A stretch of 64,000 nt of DNA from Ectobius pallidus (GCA_964059195.1 CAXKWD010000011.1:30115066-30179065), one strand, 5' to 3'. Shown: positions 28,066-39,321, numbered from the stretch's first letter. Notes: a model not told the origin generated them from the sequence alone. Translations and numbers: made by a program.

Positions 28066-28620
28066 CAACATAGTCACCTTGAGAATATTATAGGAGAAAA
28101 ATTCCTCTGACACTGGGACTTGAACCCAGGACCTTTGGCTGTTCGTGCCAATGCTCTACCAACTGAGCTAAGCCGGAGTTCAATTCTCAGCGCCAGACGG
28201 AATCTCTCTCCTATGACTGATTGCCCTAATGGTCTACCTCACAGACAGACAAGCTATGTCATACGCAGTACTGTGAGGCATACTAATTAGTGATTTTTGT
28301 GACAGGGCTCCCACTGTTATTGTACAGTTAACATAGATATATAAGCATTCATGAACCACAGAATTATTGTCTCTGTTGGACATATGACATAGCTTGTCTG
28401 TCTGTGAGGTAGACCATTAGGGCAATCAGTCATAGGAGAGAGATTCCGTCTGGCGCTGAGAATTGAACTCCGGCTTAGCTCAGTTGGTAGAGCATTGGCG
28501 CGAACAGCCAAAGGTCCTGGGTTCAAGTCCCACTGTTGGAGGAATTTTTCTCCCATAATATTCTCATGTAATGTCCAACAGAAACAATAATTCTGTGGTT
28601 CATGAATGCTTATATAGTCA
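28066..28620. mobile_element. Inverted pair of tRNA-derived SINE units (foldback)
   Basis: Two inverted copies of one unit face each other. Each contains a tRNA-like part (GGCTTAGCTCAGTTGGTAGA ... GGTCCTGGGTTCAAGTCCC) at about 28110-28180 on the minus strand and 28460-28545 on the plus strand, with good A and B boxes. A shared 3' body (AATTTTTCTCCCATAATATT, ACAATAATTCTGTGGTTCAT) and a shared 5' leader (GACAGACAAGCTATGTCAT and complement) extend the symmetry over more than 200 bp on each side. Confidence 0.82.
28460..28545 (+). other. tRNA-like sequence (SINE head, probably not a functional tRNA)
   Basis: CTCCGGC can pair with GTTGGAG as an acceptor stem. The D arm TTAGCTCAGTTGGTAGAGC is intact, the anticodon stem TTGGC/GCCAA encloses a 7-base loop GCGAACA with GAA (Phe) in the anticodon position, and the T arm is CTGGG-TTCAAGT-CCCAC. 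Position 33 is C instead of U, the first T-stem pair is broken and an extra T precedes the acceptor strand. A minus-strand twin lies at about 28105-28185. Confidence 0.6.
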
Positions 28621-29110
28621 CCTTGCTTCTCAATGCACTAGATCCGTCATTGTACAAACTTCCTGATGCCCCCAGAAAAAAGTTTTTTGGCTGAGTAGCA
28701 AGCCACAAATGCACCGCTTCCTTCGGTTCTTGGTCTGTGCTAAATCAGTGGCCCCTTAAGGCATCTTTTGGTGGGCCAAAAAGATGGAAATCTGACTAGG
28801 CGAGATTGGGACTGTATGCAGGATGCTCTAAGACCTCAAAACCCAGTTTCCCGGTAGTTTGAGCACTGTGGGTGGCAGTATGTGGGTGCGCGTTATCATA
28901 CAAAAAACAACTCCTCTCGACAAAAGGCCTCGACGTTTGGTTCGAACTACAGGCTTCAGCTCGTTTCTTAACATCTCACTGTAACGTCCACTGTTTGTTG
29001 TTGAACCCTTCTCCAAGTAATGTTGCAGCATTGGCTCTTGTGAATCCAAGAAAAGTGCGAGCATCACTTTTCCTGCGGAGGGTTGACTTTTGAATTTCGT
29101 TTTCACTGGA
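28600..29110 (-). pseudogene. Mariner transposase fragment
   Basis: Read on the minus strand, the frame includes KTKFKSQPSAGKVMLALFLD, then a frameshift, then DNAHPH and YSPNLA*SDFHLFGP. These are the GKVM, DNARPH and YSPDLAPSDYHLF blocks of mariner transposases, with the last two DD34D aspartates recognisable. Frameshift and stop make it inactive. The N-terminal DNA-binding part is not present. Confidence 0.85.
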
Positions 29111-29129
29111 TATGAAGGGTGTATCTATT

Positions 29130-29650
29130 CCAAAAAATGAACTCAACTTACTTACTCAATGGCAATAGACAAATCCTCAGCAAGCTAAAGGAATATTATC
29201 TATTTTACGGAACCCAAAGGTTCATTGCCCCGTTTACCTGAGCCCGCCATTCAACCCTATTCTATGCTAACTTCATCCAACCATCCCTCGCAAATCTTAC
29301 TTCCCTTAAGTATATCGTAATATTGTCCTCCCACCTACGTCTAGGTCTTCCACGTGGTCTTTTCCCTTCGGGTCTTCCAGTCAATACTTTTGAGATATGT
29401 TTTTCCTCCCCCATGCGCGCAACATGTCCAGCCCATTTCATCCTCCGTGATTTAATTACCCTTACTATATCTGTTGAAGAGTACAGGCCATGAAGCTCGT
29501 CGTTATACAGTTTTCTTCAGTCCCCATTTTCATCTCTCTTAGGCCCAAACATTTTCCTAAGCACCGTGTTTTCGAACACTCTCAGATTATGTTTTTCCCG
29601 AAGAGTAAGCGATCTTGTCTCTCATCCAAATAATAGAACCGGCAGGATAA
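29130..29650 (-). pseudogene. RTE-like LINE 3' end, copy 1
   Basis: Minus strand: VFENTVLRKMFGPKRDENGD, then YNDELHGLYSSTDIVRVIKS, RRMKWAGHVARMG and RPEGKRPRGRPRRRWEDN. This is the typical C-terminus of insect endonuclease-reverse transcriptases. One stop is seen. The 3' end includes CTTACTTACTCAATGGCAAT, shared with the copy at 34890. Confidence 0.82.
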
Positions 29651-30216
29651 TAGTACAAATGGAATCTATTTAGTAAAATATTAAAATTAACACAAACGTA
29701 ATTGATTCAATTTTAAATATATGAAATAAAATAAAAACAGCCTTTGAATCCAGAGGCGTAACGAGGGGGGGGGGGGGTTGGGGGTTTGAGCCCCCCATTG
29801 ATTAGAAAAAGGAAAATTGTATAATTTGTTTAAGTCTGCTTATAAATTACTTAATACGAGTATAAAGCGTGGGAAGCTTAAAACTCTTTACTGTGAATCT
29901 TCATTTTTTAAATTTTCCGGGGGAGGACCCCCGGAAGCTTAAAACTCGTTATTGTGATTATTAATTTTTAAAATTTTCCGGGGGAGGACCCCCGGACCCC
30001 CTCTCCCTGAGTATTCTATGCCCCTAAACCCTGCGGATGTTATAACCCCCACAAATATGGTCGGCCTGGTTACGCCTATGGTGCTCACTACTATCAACAG
30101 ATGGCACCACTATTCAGCATTGATTGCTGCTCCCATCTGCTGGGGTTGTTAAGCACTTGCAGCGGGAGCAAATCGCCACTTATTTTAACCGTGATAAAAC
30201 CAAATACAATCTAGAC

Positions 30217-31346
30217 CAGGGGAAGACAGAAGGTTGCTCTGTGACGTCACTGCTTTCTGCCCTCACTGCTCGCGTTGTACCTCTGCGAGGAGTATGTGAA
30301 ATGTAGGCATCAGTGAACAGGGGGGAAGAGAGAGGTATTAGTATTGCGGGCAGGGGGAATTTAGGGGGTTAGATCTTACGTAATACGTGTTTCCGAGTTA
30401 ATGAAACATCAATCGATTTTCTTGATAGTTTATCGGTTAATTACAGCACAGTAGTTTAACATATTATAAATGATTCTATTTTTCTATTCTGTGAGAACAA
30501 TTGCCTTTCCACAAAATCTATGTTCTTTGACAAAAATAGACAATACTATCATTTGAATTAACATAATTCACTACTATAAAAATAATTAAAAAAATGAACT
30601 GAATTAATTACCATACAAGCTCGTCTGCACCTTAGATGATACAAGATTACAGTAACAATTTTCTGACTTTCCTGTCTCTTTATTCTTTAACAAGTTTATC
30701 AATGTTGGGACGTAACGTTTGAGCAATATTTAATCGAAGACTACATTTAGGTTGTGATTTGACAATGTACTTCTTGATTTGAGCTTTGCACATTTCATTA
30801 GTGAAAAAAATTGTTCGGCCACATATGTCGATCCAAAATTACATAATATTCGTGCGGCAAGTTTCGGGAATCTGGTTTCAGAGAAATTTCTGTAAAAGTT
30901 ACCCAAGACCACTTTACGTTCGTATTTGTCCTTTAACAGATCGTCGCATTGTAAGTTTAGCAGTTCCAACTGATACGGGCAAGGAACGTCTTTGACATTA
31001 ACTAAATATGGGGTAGCAAAAAGTTTAAATATTGGAGAAAGGTTTTCCACATCCTGAAACCTCGATTCGAACTGAAGAAGAATGTTTTGCAGAACTAACA
31101 CATGTTCTGCAGAGAGAACACTATCAGGATCGCATCTTGCATTAACTTTGAAAAATGCTCCGTATTTCCAACCAGAAGTTGTTCTACCCACAGAGCTAAA
31201 GTGAATAGGTCCTCTAGTAGGGCCTACCTAAATCTAGCGTACCCTAAACACCCCTACTACCGTGCGCTCTTGCTGACGTCACACACATGGGATCCGCATG
31301 CTCTTGCTCCACAAACGTCATCACAAGACGTAGTTGACTTCCCCTG
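30217..31346 (-). mobile_element. hAT element carrying a transposase remnant
   Basis: Ends CAGGGGAAG and CTTCCCCTG with perfect octamers ATCTAGAC at 30209-30216 and 31347-31354. It is 1130 bp long. It contains a hAT transposase C-terminal region on the minus strand and has lost the rest of the coding region. Confidence 0.92.
30730..31191 (-). pseudogene. hAT transposase C-terminal fragment (GTF2IRD2/ZBED-like)
   Basis: About 150 codons containing LFATPYLVNVKDVPCPYQLE, LLNLQCDDLLKDKYERK and ETRFPKLAARILCNFGSTYV..EQFFSLMK. That last block is the hAT dimerisation region as found in Charlie-like elements and in domesticated proteins such as GTF2IRD2, ZBED5 and FAM200. The open frame lacks the BED finger and the first two catalytic residues. 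It sits inside a hAT element with intact ends, so it is a transposon part and not a host gene. Confidence 0.85.
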
Positions 31347-33010
31347 ATCTAGACCAATACAGGACACTTTGCGATATATCGGGGGACAATATTTTGAGCA
31401 CCATCTAGCGGCTCAACCTGCTACTACTTAATACAATTGCAGTATCTAGATACATATATGTTAAACAGTTTTTAATAGAAGAGCCGAAATAGCCAGACTC
31501 GGCATGTTATATATAAGGGGTAACTACCTAAAGGCTCAGAATAGCATATTACAGTTTATATATGTTTTGAATATATTAATTTTGCCCCAAGTTTCTAGGT
31601 TGTGCCACCAGGAGTGCTGCAAAATCTGTCCCCCATTTCTCTACCAGTAAGTGTCCGGTATTGTCTCTATAGTATTTGATAAAACCAATGCATTGTAAGA
31701 TCGCCGCCCCCCTTTTATAAGTGGTGCTCAGTACTATCAACAGATGGCACCGCTATACAGCATTGATTGCTGCTGCCCTCTACTGGGGTTGCTAAGCACT
31801 TGCAGCGGGAGCAAATCGCTAGGAATTTTAACCATGTAAAAACCAAAGCATTGCAAGATCGCCGCCCCGCTGTTGTAAGTGGTGCCAAATACGAGGGGGG
31901 GGGTTGGGGGTTTGAGCCCCCCCCCCCCATTGATTAAAAAAAGGAAAATTGTATAATTTTTTTTAAGTCTGCTTATAAATTACTTAATACGAGTAGAAAG
32001 CGTGGGAAGCTTAAAACTCGTTACTGTGCATCTTAATTTTTTAAATTTCCGAGGGAGGACCCTCGGAAGCTTAAAACTCGTTATTGTGATTATTAATTTT
32101 TAAAATTTTCCGGGGGAGGACCCCCGGACACCCCTCTCCCTGGGGGGTATTCTATGCCCCTAGACCCTGCGGATGTTATAATCCCCCCCATATGGTCGGC
32201 CTGGTTACACCTATGGTGCTCACTACTATCAACAGATGGCACCATTATTCAGCATTGATTGCTGCTGCCCTCTGCTGGGGTTGTTAAGCACTTGCAGCGG
32301 GAGCAAATCGCCAGGTATTTTAACCATGAAAAAACCAATGCATTGTAAGATCGCCGCCCCGCTGTTATAAGTGGTGCTCAGTACTATCAACAGATGGCAC
32401 CGCTATACAGCATTGATTGCTGCTGCCCTCTGCTGGTGTTGCTAAGCACTTGCAGCGGGAGCAAATCGCCAGGTATTTTAACCATGTAAAAACCAAAGCA
32501 TTGCAAGATCGCCGCCTCCCTGTTGTAAGTGGTGCTCACCAGAGGCGTAACGAGGGGGGTTTCGGGGGTTTGAGCCCCCCCCATTGATTAAAAAAAGGAA
32601 AATTGTACATTTTTTTAAGTCTAATTATAAATTACTTAATACGAGTAAAAAGCGTGGGAAGCTTAAAACTCGTTATTGTACAACTTAATTATTTTAATTT
32701 TTCGGGGGAGGATCCCGGAACCCCCCTCTCCCTGGGGGGTATTCCATACCCCCCACACCCTCTGGATGTTATAACCCCCCCCCCATATGTTCGGCCTGGT
32801 TACGCCTATGTTTGAATCCTTTGCGGCCAATGGCCTCTCCTTTCGTAGGACAACTCTAGGGGGAAAAGATCCCGCATCTGATCTAGGTATACAGGTTGTT
32901 TATTACGTAGATTAATTTTCTGCTCTCAATACTTTCGAGATTGTCCCGTGTTCGATATTAATCGATACCATAACAGTGTTGTAATGAAATTCTGTACTTT
33001 AATGCATATT

Positions 33011-33296
33011 ATGATCGCCGCCGTGGGTAAGTTGGACTGCCAACCACCTGGGCGGCCCGGGTTCGATTCTCGACCGGGTCGGGGATTCTAAGAGATGTAA
33101 AGTTTCCTTCCCCGGTCAGGACTGGGTGTTGTGTCCCCATTCCCATCCCGCGAAAAGACCTAGCCATCCTATGCTGTTTCATCCGGCCTAGTGTCCCTCG
33201 GTCGGGCCGTGGGCCTCCCCCCCCCCCATGGCTCGGTGCCAGGGCAGGACCTGCCTCGGGGCCGAACATTTCATCGTCATCATCATCATCATAATC
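33011..33296 (+). mobile_element. tRNA-derived SINE (family E), (ATC)n tail
   Basis: The head contains GTGGGTAAGTTGGACTGCC and B box GGTTCGATTCT. The body is GC-rich (CCTAGCCATCCTATGCTGTT, GGGCAGGACCTGCC), and the end is a (CAT/ATC)n tail at 33272-33293. Confidence 0.8.
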
Positions 33297-33527
33297 AATG
33301 GCTATCATTACAATTATCGTTATAGCTAAATCACATGTAATAAACGTATTATACAGTGCCTACAATAAATCACTCCGCAGCTCTGGCTGTGTTCGCCACT
33401 CATGCGAAGGTTGGTACTTCTCCCTACCTTCTTTTCAGATTCGTAACAGTATAGGCCATGTTAACCATTGCTATACATCTGTTTGTTATTGGTGGTAAGT
33501 CAAAAACTGGAATAGGTAATTACTTAA

Positions 33528-33794
33528 AGTGATCCATAAACACGCCATGGAGGCCCAGAGCGTTCCAGGAGGTTGAGGCTCCAAGATTTTGGACATTCGG
33601 CACGTGAAGGTGGTAAGGTTGTGAGCCTTACGTAGCGACCGCCTTTACCCCCAGGATTGCTCCTGGTACTCATTTCTGTAAGTGGCTGAATCAACCCCAG
33701 GATCATAGTGCCACCAGAAGGATTAGGCCAATTGAAAAACTCCAGCGACCTCATCGGGAATCGAACCCGCGACCTTCCGGTTTGTAGCGCAGCG
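33528..33794 (-). mobile_element. SINE family B copy with 14-bp target duplication
   Basis: Minus-strand copy of the SINE seen complete at 46365. The flanking repeats AGGTAATTACTTAA at 33514-33527 and 33795-33808 are identical. The 5' end (right side) is truncated within the tRNA-like head. Confidence 0.92.
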
Positions 33795-34118
33795 AGGTAA
33801 TTACTTAAGGCCGTACATATTTAATTAAAGTTTTCGCAAATAAATTAAAATACGTGAATTTGTGACTTCAAGATTTCCAACATCTTCTTTAAACAGTGAG
33901 TTTTATGTTAATTTTATTTTTTACTTCATAAAAGATTGTAGCAGCGCTGTCAACTGAATTCCTTTTCCTAGCGGATTCTCGCCTTCACTTAGAGCTGCGG
34001 AGTGACTTCTTGACGACGCTGTAGTATGGTGGAACAAAAATAATTTTAACAGTACCGATCCAAAGTTCGAACCTGGTCTTTTGCCATTTTTAAGAAAGGA
34101 GTCAAGACAACACTGGTA

Positions 34119-34718
34119 CCGTATTTTACGGACCATAAGACGCACCTTGATTATAGGATGGAAATTTAAAAAAAAAAAAAAAAAAAAAAATTAATGTGAT
34201 TGTAAATGAAAAAAATTAAAATATACTTCTTTACACAAATAAATTATAACCTTGTACATTGGAATCAGTGTAAATCACTTCCTAACTCTTCTGTACAGTT
34301 GGCATAGTGTAAATTTTAACAACTGAATTAATTTCACATGACAGACTGAAAATACTTTTACACCCTCTAACCCTCAATTCAGTAAGTGTGCTGTTTATAG
34401 GTCATTTCCTTAATTTAAAACACCCGGAGGAGACAACTCCTTTCGTACAAAAGAACTCAACATTCCTTTCTTTTCGCATTGTATACCTGGCTTCCAGCTC
34501 ATTTTACGAATGTGACAAATGCAATGATGCACAGTCTGTGCAAACGTTTGTAACTATCTTATCGTTTACAACACCTTGTTTATAACTATGGTATTCCGGC
34601 AATATTTACCAAATTTTAATTATTTCGGTATACTTCGGACCATTAGACGCACGCAACTTTAAAGGCTCTGGTTTTAAGGTAAAAAAGTGCGTTTTATCGT
34701 CCATAAAATACGGTATAT
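34119..34718. mobile_element. MITE with CCGTATTTTACGG ends
   Basis: Inverted ends CCGTATTTTACGGACCATAA(GACGCAC) and their complement lie between direct repeats AACACTGGTA at 34109-34118 and 34719-34728. 600 bp, with a long A run near 34170. Similar ends are common in animal genomes. Superfamily not assigned. Confidence 0.82.
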
Positions 34719-34889
34719 AACACTGGTATATAATAGTATTGAATTTGTTGATTTTACTATATGATTACGTTATTTATTGCTCGACTATACACAAGTTACT
34801 ATTATGTGCTTGGCAGTAATTAGTATAACAATCCTTTAAAATACAAAGAAATGTTATAGTTACAGAATTATTGCTAATAAATTGTATAC

Positions 34890-35242
34890 AGTACTTACTT
34901 ACTTACTCAATGGCAATAGACAATTCCTAAGCAAGCTAAAGGAATGTTATAAATTTTATGGAACCAGGAGGTTCATTGCCGCGCTTTCTTGAGCCGCCAT
35001 TCAACCATATTCTGTGCAAACTCCATCAACCATCCTTCGAAAATCCTACTTCCCTTAAATCTATCCTAATATTGTCCTCACACCTGCGTCTAGGTCTTCC
35101 ACGTGGTCTTTTCCCTTCGGTCTCCCAGGCAATACTTTTGATATATGTCTTTCCTCCCCCATGCATGCAACATTTCCAGCCCATTTCATCCTCCGTGATT
35201 TAATGACCCTTACTATATCCGGTGAGGAGTACAGGTTACGAA
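34890..35242 (-). pseudogene. RTE-like LINE 3' end, copy 2
   Basis: Same family as 29130-29650, sharing GGCAATAGACAATTCCTAAG, GTCTAGGTCTTCCACGTGGT on the plus strand, and GRPRGRPRR-type coding on the minus strand. It stops abruptly at 35242 where a CAGGGCCCGG-ended element begins. Confidence 0.82.
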
Positions 35243-35887
35243 CAGGGCCCGGATTCTGATGACCTAAAATTGTTTGAAAAATTACCTATAAAATGACCTT
35301 AAATTTTAAAGAAAAATGACTTAATTATAAAAATGACCTAAAACCGATATTTTATTTATAAAAATTATTACTGTAAATAAGTGTAATGTTGTGAATGTTC
35401 TTTTCTCGCGGAAATTTATACTGGCATTGAGCCACTGTCGAGTCAAAATTCGGCATTTCCTTTTGTGGTCTGCCGGACTCTGGTGCCAAGTCAATCTAAT
35501 AACAATAGTAATATAATACAAAATTTTGGCGTTTCTTTGATTCTCATTTCCGACTGAGACATGACAACACTTTAACACCGAATTTTTCCTTCTTGCATTA
35601 AACAAACACTTCAAAGACAGCACCGCTAGCGACGAAAAAGGTTAATACACTCAATGTAAATACATGAAAATGACTAAATAAGGAAGCAAATGACACGAAA
35701 ATGACAAAATAATTACCTAAATTGAAATAAATGCCCTAAAAATATAAAATTGCATACAATGACAAAAAATTACCTAATAAAAATGTATTTCTATAATCTA
35801 GATGCAATGATTAGGATTTATCCATAAGTTGGCAATGTCTATGCAGCATCAATAAAAAGATGACATGTCATTAGAATCCGGGCCCTG
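35243..35887. mobile_element. hAT-like element, CAGGGCCCGGATTC ends, copy 1
   Basis: Ends CAGGGCCCGGATTCTGATG and ATTAGAATCCGGGCCCTG. Near both ends, ATGACCTAAA- or ATGACAAAAT-like motifs recur. The sister copy at 41592 has an 8-bp duplication. This copy does not show one, which suggests rearrangement of its flank. Confidence 0.82.
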
Positions 35888-36200
35888 ATAATAACCATGT
35901 ACCTTTTCAGAGTCATAGCAATATGGGAGGGATCCGTCAAGAGTGCCTAACCAGGGCCACTTGCTACTAGGTTTTAGGGGAATTTTACTCTGTTTTATTT
36001 TGTTTTGTTGTGTATATTGTTTCTTGTTTGTTTTATGCTTGGGTTTGTTTCTTTGTCTTTATTTGAGACGTACAAACATCCCTGTAAATAGCCTATGCTA
36101 CATCAGGGATGCGAGTACCAATGCATGTAAATTTATGATTGACAATAAATATTTTTATTATTATTATTATTATTATTACTAATAATAATAATAATAACCA
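35888..36200 (+). repeat. LINE-like 3' tail ending in (TTA)n microsatellite
   Basis: ACAATAAATATTTTTATTA followed by (TTA)n and (AAT)n at 36152-36195 looks like the 3' terminus of a non-LTR retrotransposon. No coding sequence remains. Confidence 0.45.
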
Positions 36201-36212
36201 TGTTGGAATTAT

Positions 36213-36610
36213 GTGCCATTACGAAAACGAGACATGAACTTCACGAACGAAGAAGCTCCTAGTCATTGTAGTCATTCTGTTCTTCAGTCTCTGAATAGAC
36301 GGATCCGTGATATATGGATAGGAAGAGGTGGACCTATTACTTGGCCACCACGATTGCCTGACCTGAATCCACTAGATTTTTATTTGTAGGGGCATTTAAA
36401 AACTCTTGAGTATTCAATACCGATGCAAGATTTAGAGATTCTCCGTGCTCGTATTCTGCAAGGCTGTTGGATAATACGAGATACTCCAGAGATACATCAG
36501 CGCATCCGGGATCCCATGCGAAGGAGGGTTGACGTATGTACCTGTGCTCACGGAGAACATTTTGAACACTATTTTGTTGACTGTTACCCACAGTTTTTGA
36601 GTACCATTCC
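36213..36610 (+). pseudogene. DDE transposase C-terminal fragment (Tc1/mariner-like, DDE_3 type)
   Basis: The frame reads DIWIGRGGPITWPPRLPDLN, PLDFYL, a TAG in place of the usual Trp codon, GHLKTLEY, and later HQRIRDPMRRRVDVCTCAHG EHFEHYF. The PDLNPLDFYLWGHLK block holds the last catalytic Asp of many insect DDE_3 transposases. One nonsense codon and missing N-terminal parts make it inactive. Confidence 0.8.
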
Positions 36611-36907
36611 ATATTAATTTCTGTTTTCCACAATTCTGTATTCTGCTAAGTGATAAAGTTGTAGAGAAAGGGAAAAAAGAATTTTCGGACCCATATCCAC
36701 ATAACATAATTTCACCATCCATATGCAAGCAACGTTACCCCATAGTTTTGGCCTACTTTTTTTTTTTTTTTTTTTTTTTTTTCTGTTAAACCCAGTATCA
36801 ATAAGTTTATCCCAAAAAATCAAAGGTGCGGCAGCAACTGTTGTTAAAATAATGTAAGTACAGTATTACTTAACAACCCAAGTAAAACCTATTTTAAAGT
36901 TGTAATT

Positions 36908-38238
36908 CAGCCATTTCATAAAATATGGGAATTTTTCCCTCAAAGGGAGACGTTATAAAATTATTGTAATTGGGTGGTCAAAAATTTGTTTAAAACATCA
37001 AATTCTCTAAATATGAAGGACTTAGGTGTATCTGAAGTGGTTTCATGGGTAAAATCTGTCGATTTACTTCGTTATAGCGTTGAGGTTTTTTTTTGGGGGG
37101 GGGGGCTTGCTTGCCATTTTAGCATGATTTTAACACTCTTTAATACCAAGTAGTCAAGAGTAATCAGCTTGTCCATTTTCCTTTGAGAAAATATACATCT
37201 TAAGGTACAATTTGGTATAAGATTAACTTAAAAAAATATGTGTGGTTAATTACTATGTAAATAACAAACAAGTGACTTTTTGTCCCACCCGTAATGGTGA
37301 AAGTTTTGTTAAATTATTATTGATGAGTTAAATAAATGTTCTGACAACCTGGAAACAGTTTATAATTTGTATTTAATCCCTCATACCCAGGGCCGTAGCT
37401 AGGCGGTGGCGAGATGGGCCCCCGCCAAGGGCGCAAAATTAACCACGAAAAATCCCGCCTTTTTTAGACTGGTGCAATTTATCAAGCAATAAAAATTCCA
37501 CGTTAATGGAAGAAATCTTTCAGATTATTAAAAATTACTGCACGTGAACTATCTACAGTATTATGCCGATTGTCTACAAACAAAAAGCAGTCATGCAACG
37601 TTATTCAATTAACACATTTCTTATTGACAGAGTTTGATAACATAAATCATGAACAGTATGGGAAGATATAACGACTTTTGATACTAGATTTTATTATTTA
37701 ATTTTTTTAAGTAGTTTCAATCCTCTGAAAATAAGGCTTTAGTACCTTGCAAGTCCAACACTTAGTTCATTTTCAAATTGAGGTTCAGGTTTTCTTTGAT
37801 AACAACAGTGTTTTTACATTAAAATAAACAATTTTACAGAAATTAAAAAAAAAAATTGTTCAGACCCTCAGTATTGGAGGGCGCAGATTTGTCAAACTCC
37901 CAAGGGCGCAAAAGGACCTTGCTACTGCCCTGCTCATACCTTCATTAATAACAACGTTAAGACCCTAGGAGTAATAGCAGAACAGCAAATGAACTTTTGT
38001 TTTGCATCATTAAAATCAGTTCCAAATTATGTTCCACCCGTAATAGACTTTGAAAAACAAATTTAAAATATTTAAAATAAATTTTAAATAATACTTTGCA
38101 TGTAGTGTGGAAGAGAAGGCATTGTATATTTTACAGAATGTGAAGAACCAATCCTAGTTTATTATTTCTGATATGTAATAATCTAATAAACAAAAATAGT
38201 TTTTATAATTTGCTAGAATATCCCACCCGAAATGGCTG
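36908..38238. mobile_element. Second copy of the GTCCCACCCGTAAT element, interrupted
   Basis: Homologous along its length to 16423-17199, with ends CAGCCATTTCATAA and (G)AAATGGCTG. It contains a 545-bp hAT insertion at 37388-37932 and a G run near 37097. Confidence 0.85.
37388..37932. mobile_element. Nonautonomous hAT element inside the older element
   Basis: Starts CAGGGCCGTAGCTAGGCGG and ends CTACTGCCCTG. Octamers CTCATACC at 37380-37387 and 37933-37940 are identical. The paralogous element at 16.9 kb has a single CTCATACC at the same position, which is the empty site. Confidence 0.94.
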
Positions 38239-38809
38239 AATTGTATTAAATATTGTAACAAACAAATAAATACTTTATTTCTAATTATTGCATGAGATGA
38301 TTTTATTCGCAAAAACTTAAAAATTTAAATGTTGATATTAATCATCTGGCCAGTTAATGTACGATTTACATCACAAAATTACCGCTCAAATTTGCTGAGA
38401 CCTAATCTCCCTTCGGTCACCCTATTGTAATGTGGGCTAACAATACATTCCATGAGAGCGAATGACTAATAGAAGTCACAGGAAATAATAATTTATTTTG
38501 GCTTGTATTGAAATGTGAGCTCAGCATTTTCCTGCTAGTCATAACAAGCCCATGATTTACGAGAATTGCTACTGCGAAGGTTAAGCGTTACTCCTAACAC
38601 CGAACTGGATGGTGTCGTTTTCTTAAATACAATCACACGTGTTCTCTTTCCCTCTGTCCACCTATCTCTCTCATTCATTCTTTCTCCCACACAAACAAGC
38701 AAACTAACAAACCACACGTGATCAACTGGTTGATCCTGCATTAGAAAAATGTAGCATTATACTGGAAACATTTCCCATGGAAAATACAGCTTGGAAGGTT
38801 AAACATGAC
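38239..38809. other. Intergenic DNA, nothing recognised
   Basis: No gene or classifiable repeat. Short open frames here look accidental. Confidence 0.55.
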
Positions 38810-38995
38810 CAGTGGCGGACGCATATTTTTTTTTCGGGGGGGGGGGGGGGTGATTTGAATAGGTAGAAAGAATACTAAAAAAAAATAATTAACTTACATA
38901 CATAATGAGTTTATAAAACTGTGCATATATAGCCTTTCTTTTAAATATCGGGGGGGAGGATATATCCCCCCTATCCCCCCCTGCGTCCGCCACTG
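38810..38995. mobile_element. Short hAT MITE
   Basis: Ends CAGTGGCGGACGCA and TGCGTCCGCCACTG are perfectly inverted. Octamers AACATGAC and AAAATGAC flank it with one mismatch. 186 bp with G and C runs inside. Confidence 0.88.
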
Positions 38996-39321
38996 AAAAT
39001 GACATATATTGTTTAAAACACATTGTCACTGGCTTTCTGTGCAAAAGGTCGCTGGTTCGATCCCAACCCATGTCGATGATATATGTGTGCACAAATGTGA
39101 CAGTTCGGGATCGAACCATAGCCTCCATACTCATCCTCCTCCATCTCTTGGCCACTGATGTTAGCCGCATGCATATGAGTATGGTATTGGTAGGGCTCGA
39201 AGGCTGATGACGACCCATAAAAGGACCTTAAATTTATAAAAAAATGACATGAAGAAGTGAAAAAATAATGACTTAGTATTTCTAAGTAGGCCTATGTACT
39301 AAAAAAAGGGAATACAAAGTA

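Larger units (their letters stand above)
30203..31676. mobile_element. TIR element inside the tandem unit, itself split by a hAT insertion
   Basis: Imperfect inverted ends AATACAATCTAGACCAATAC..GGACAC and GTGTCCGGTATTGTCTCTAT..AGTATT lie between direct repeats TGATAAAACCA at 30192-30202 and 31677-31687. Without the hAT insertion it is about 340 bp. An 11-12 bp duplication would fit a Mutator-like or related enzyme; this is inference. Confidence 0.7.
30081..32539 (+). repeat. Tandem units of about 150 bp (GTGCTCA-CAACAGATGGCACC family)
   Basis: Units start at about 30081 (split by insertions), 31713, 32216 and 32370. Each runs from GTGCTCA through ACTATCAACAGATGGCACC, CACTTGCAGCGGGAGCAAA and TTGCAAGATCGCCGCC to TGTTGTAAGTG. 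They lie between the MITE copies and are complete or truncated. Confidence 0.8.
29751..32810. mobile_element. Composite nest of elements flanked by one octamer duplication
   Basis: The whole 3.06 kb block is bounded by TTTGAATC at 29743-29750 and again at 32811-32818. Inside are three copies of a MITE with ends CAGAGGCGTAACGAG and GGTTACGCCTATG (29751-30080, about 31888-32215 lacking its left end, 32540-32810), four units of a repeat of about 150 bp beginning GTGCTCA, a TIR element, and a hAT element nested in the latter. The shared outer octamer shows the block began as one MITE insertion that later expanded by tandem duplication. Confidence 0.82.

Noticed and set aside
28105..28545. Two functional tRNA genes
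   Set aside because: C at position 33, a broken T-stem pair or acceptor mismatch, an extra base before the 3' acceptor strand and long shared non-tRNA flanks fit SINE units better than genes.
30730..31191. A host ZBED/GTF2IRD2-like gene
   Set aside because: It lies inside a hAT element with perfect terminal repeats and target duplication, lacks the BED finger and most of the catalytic domain.
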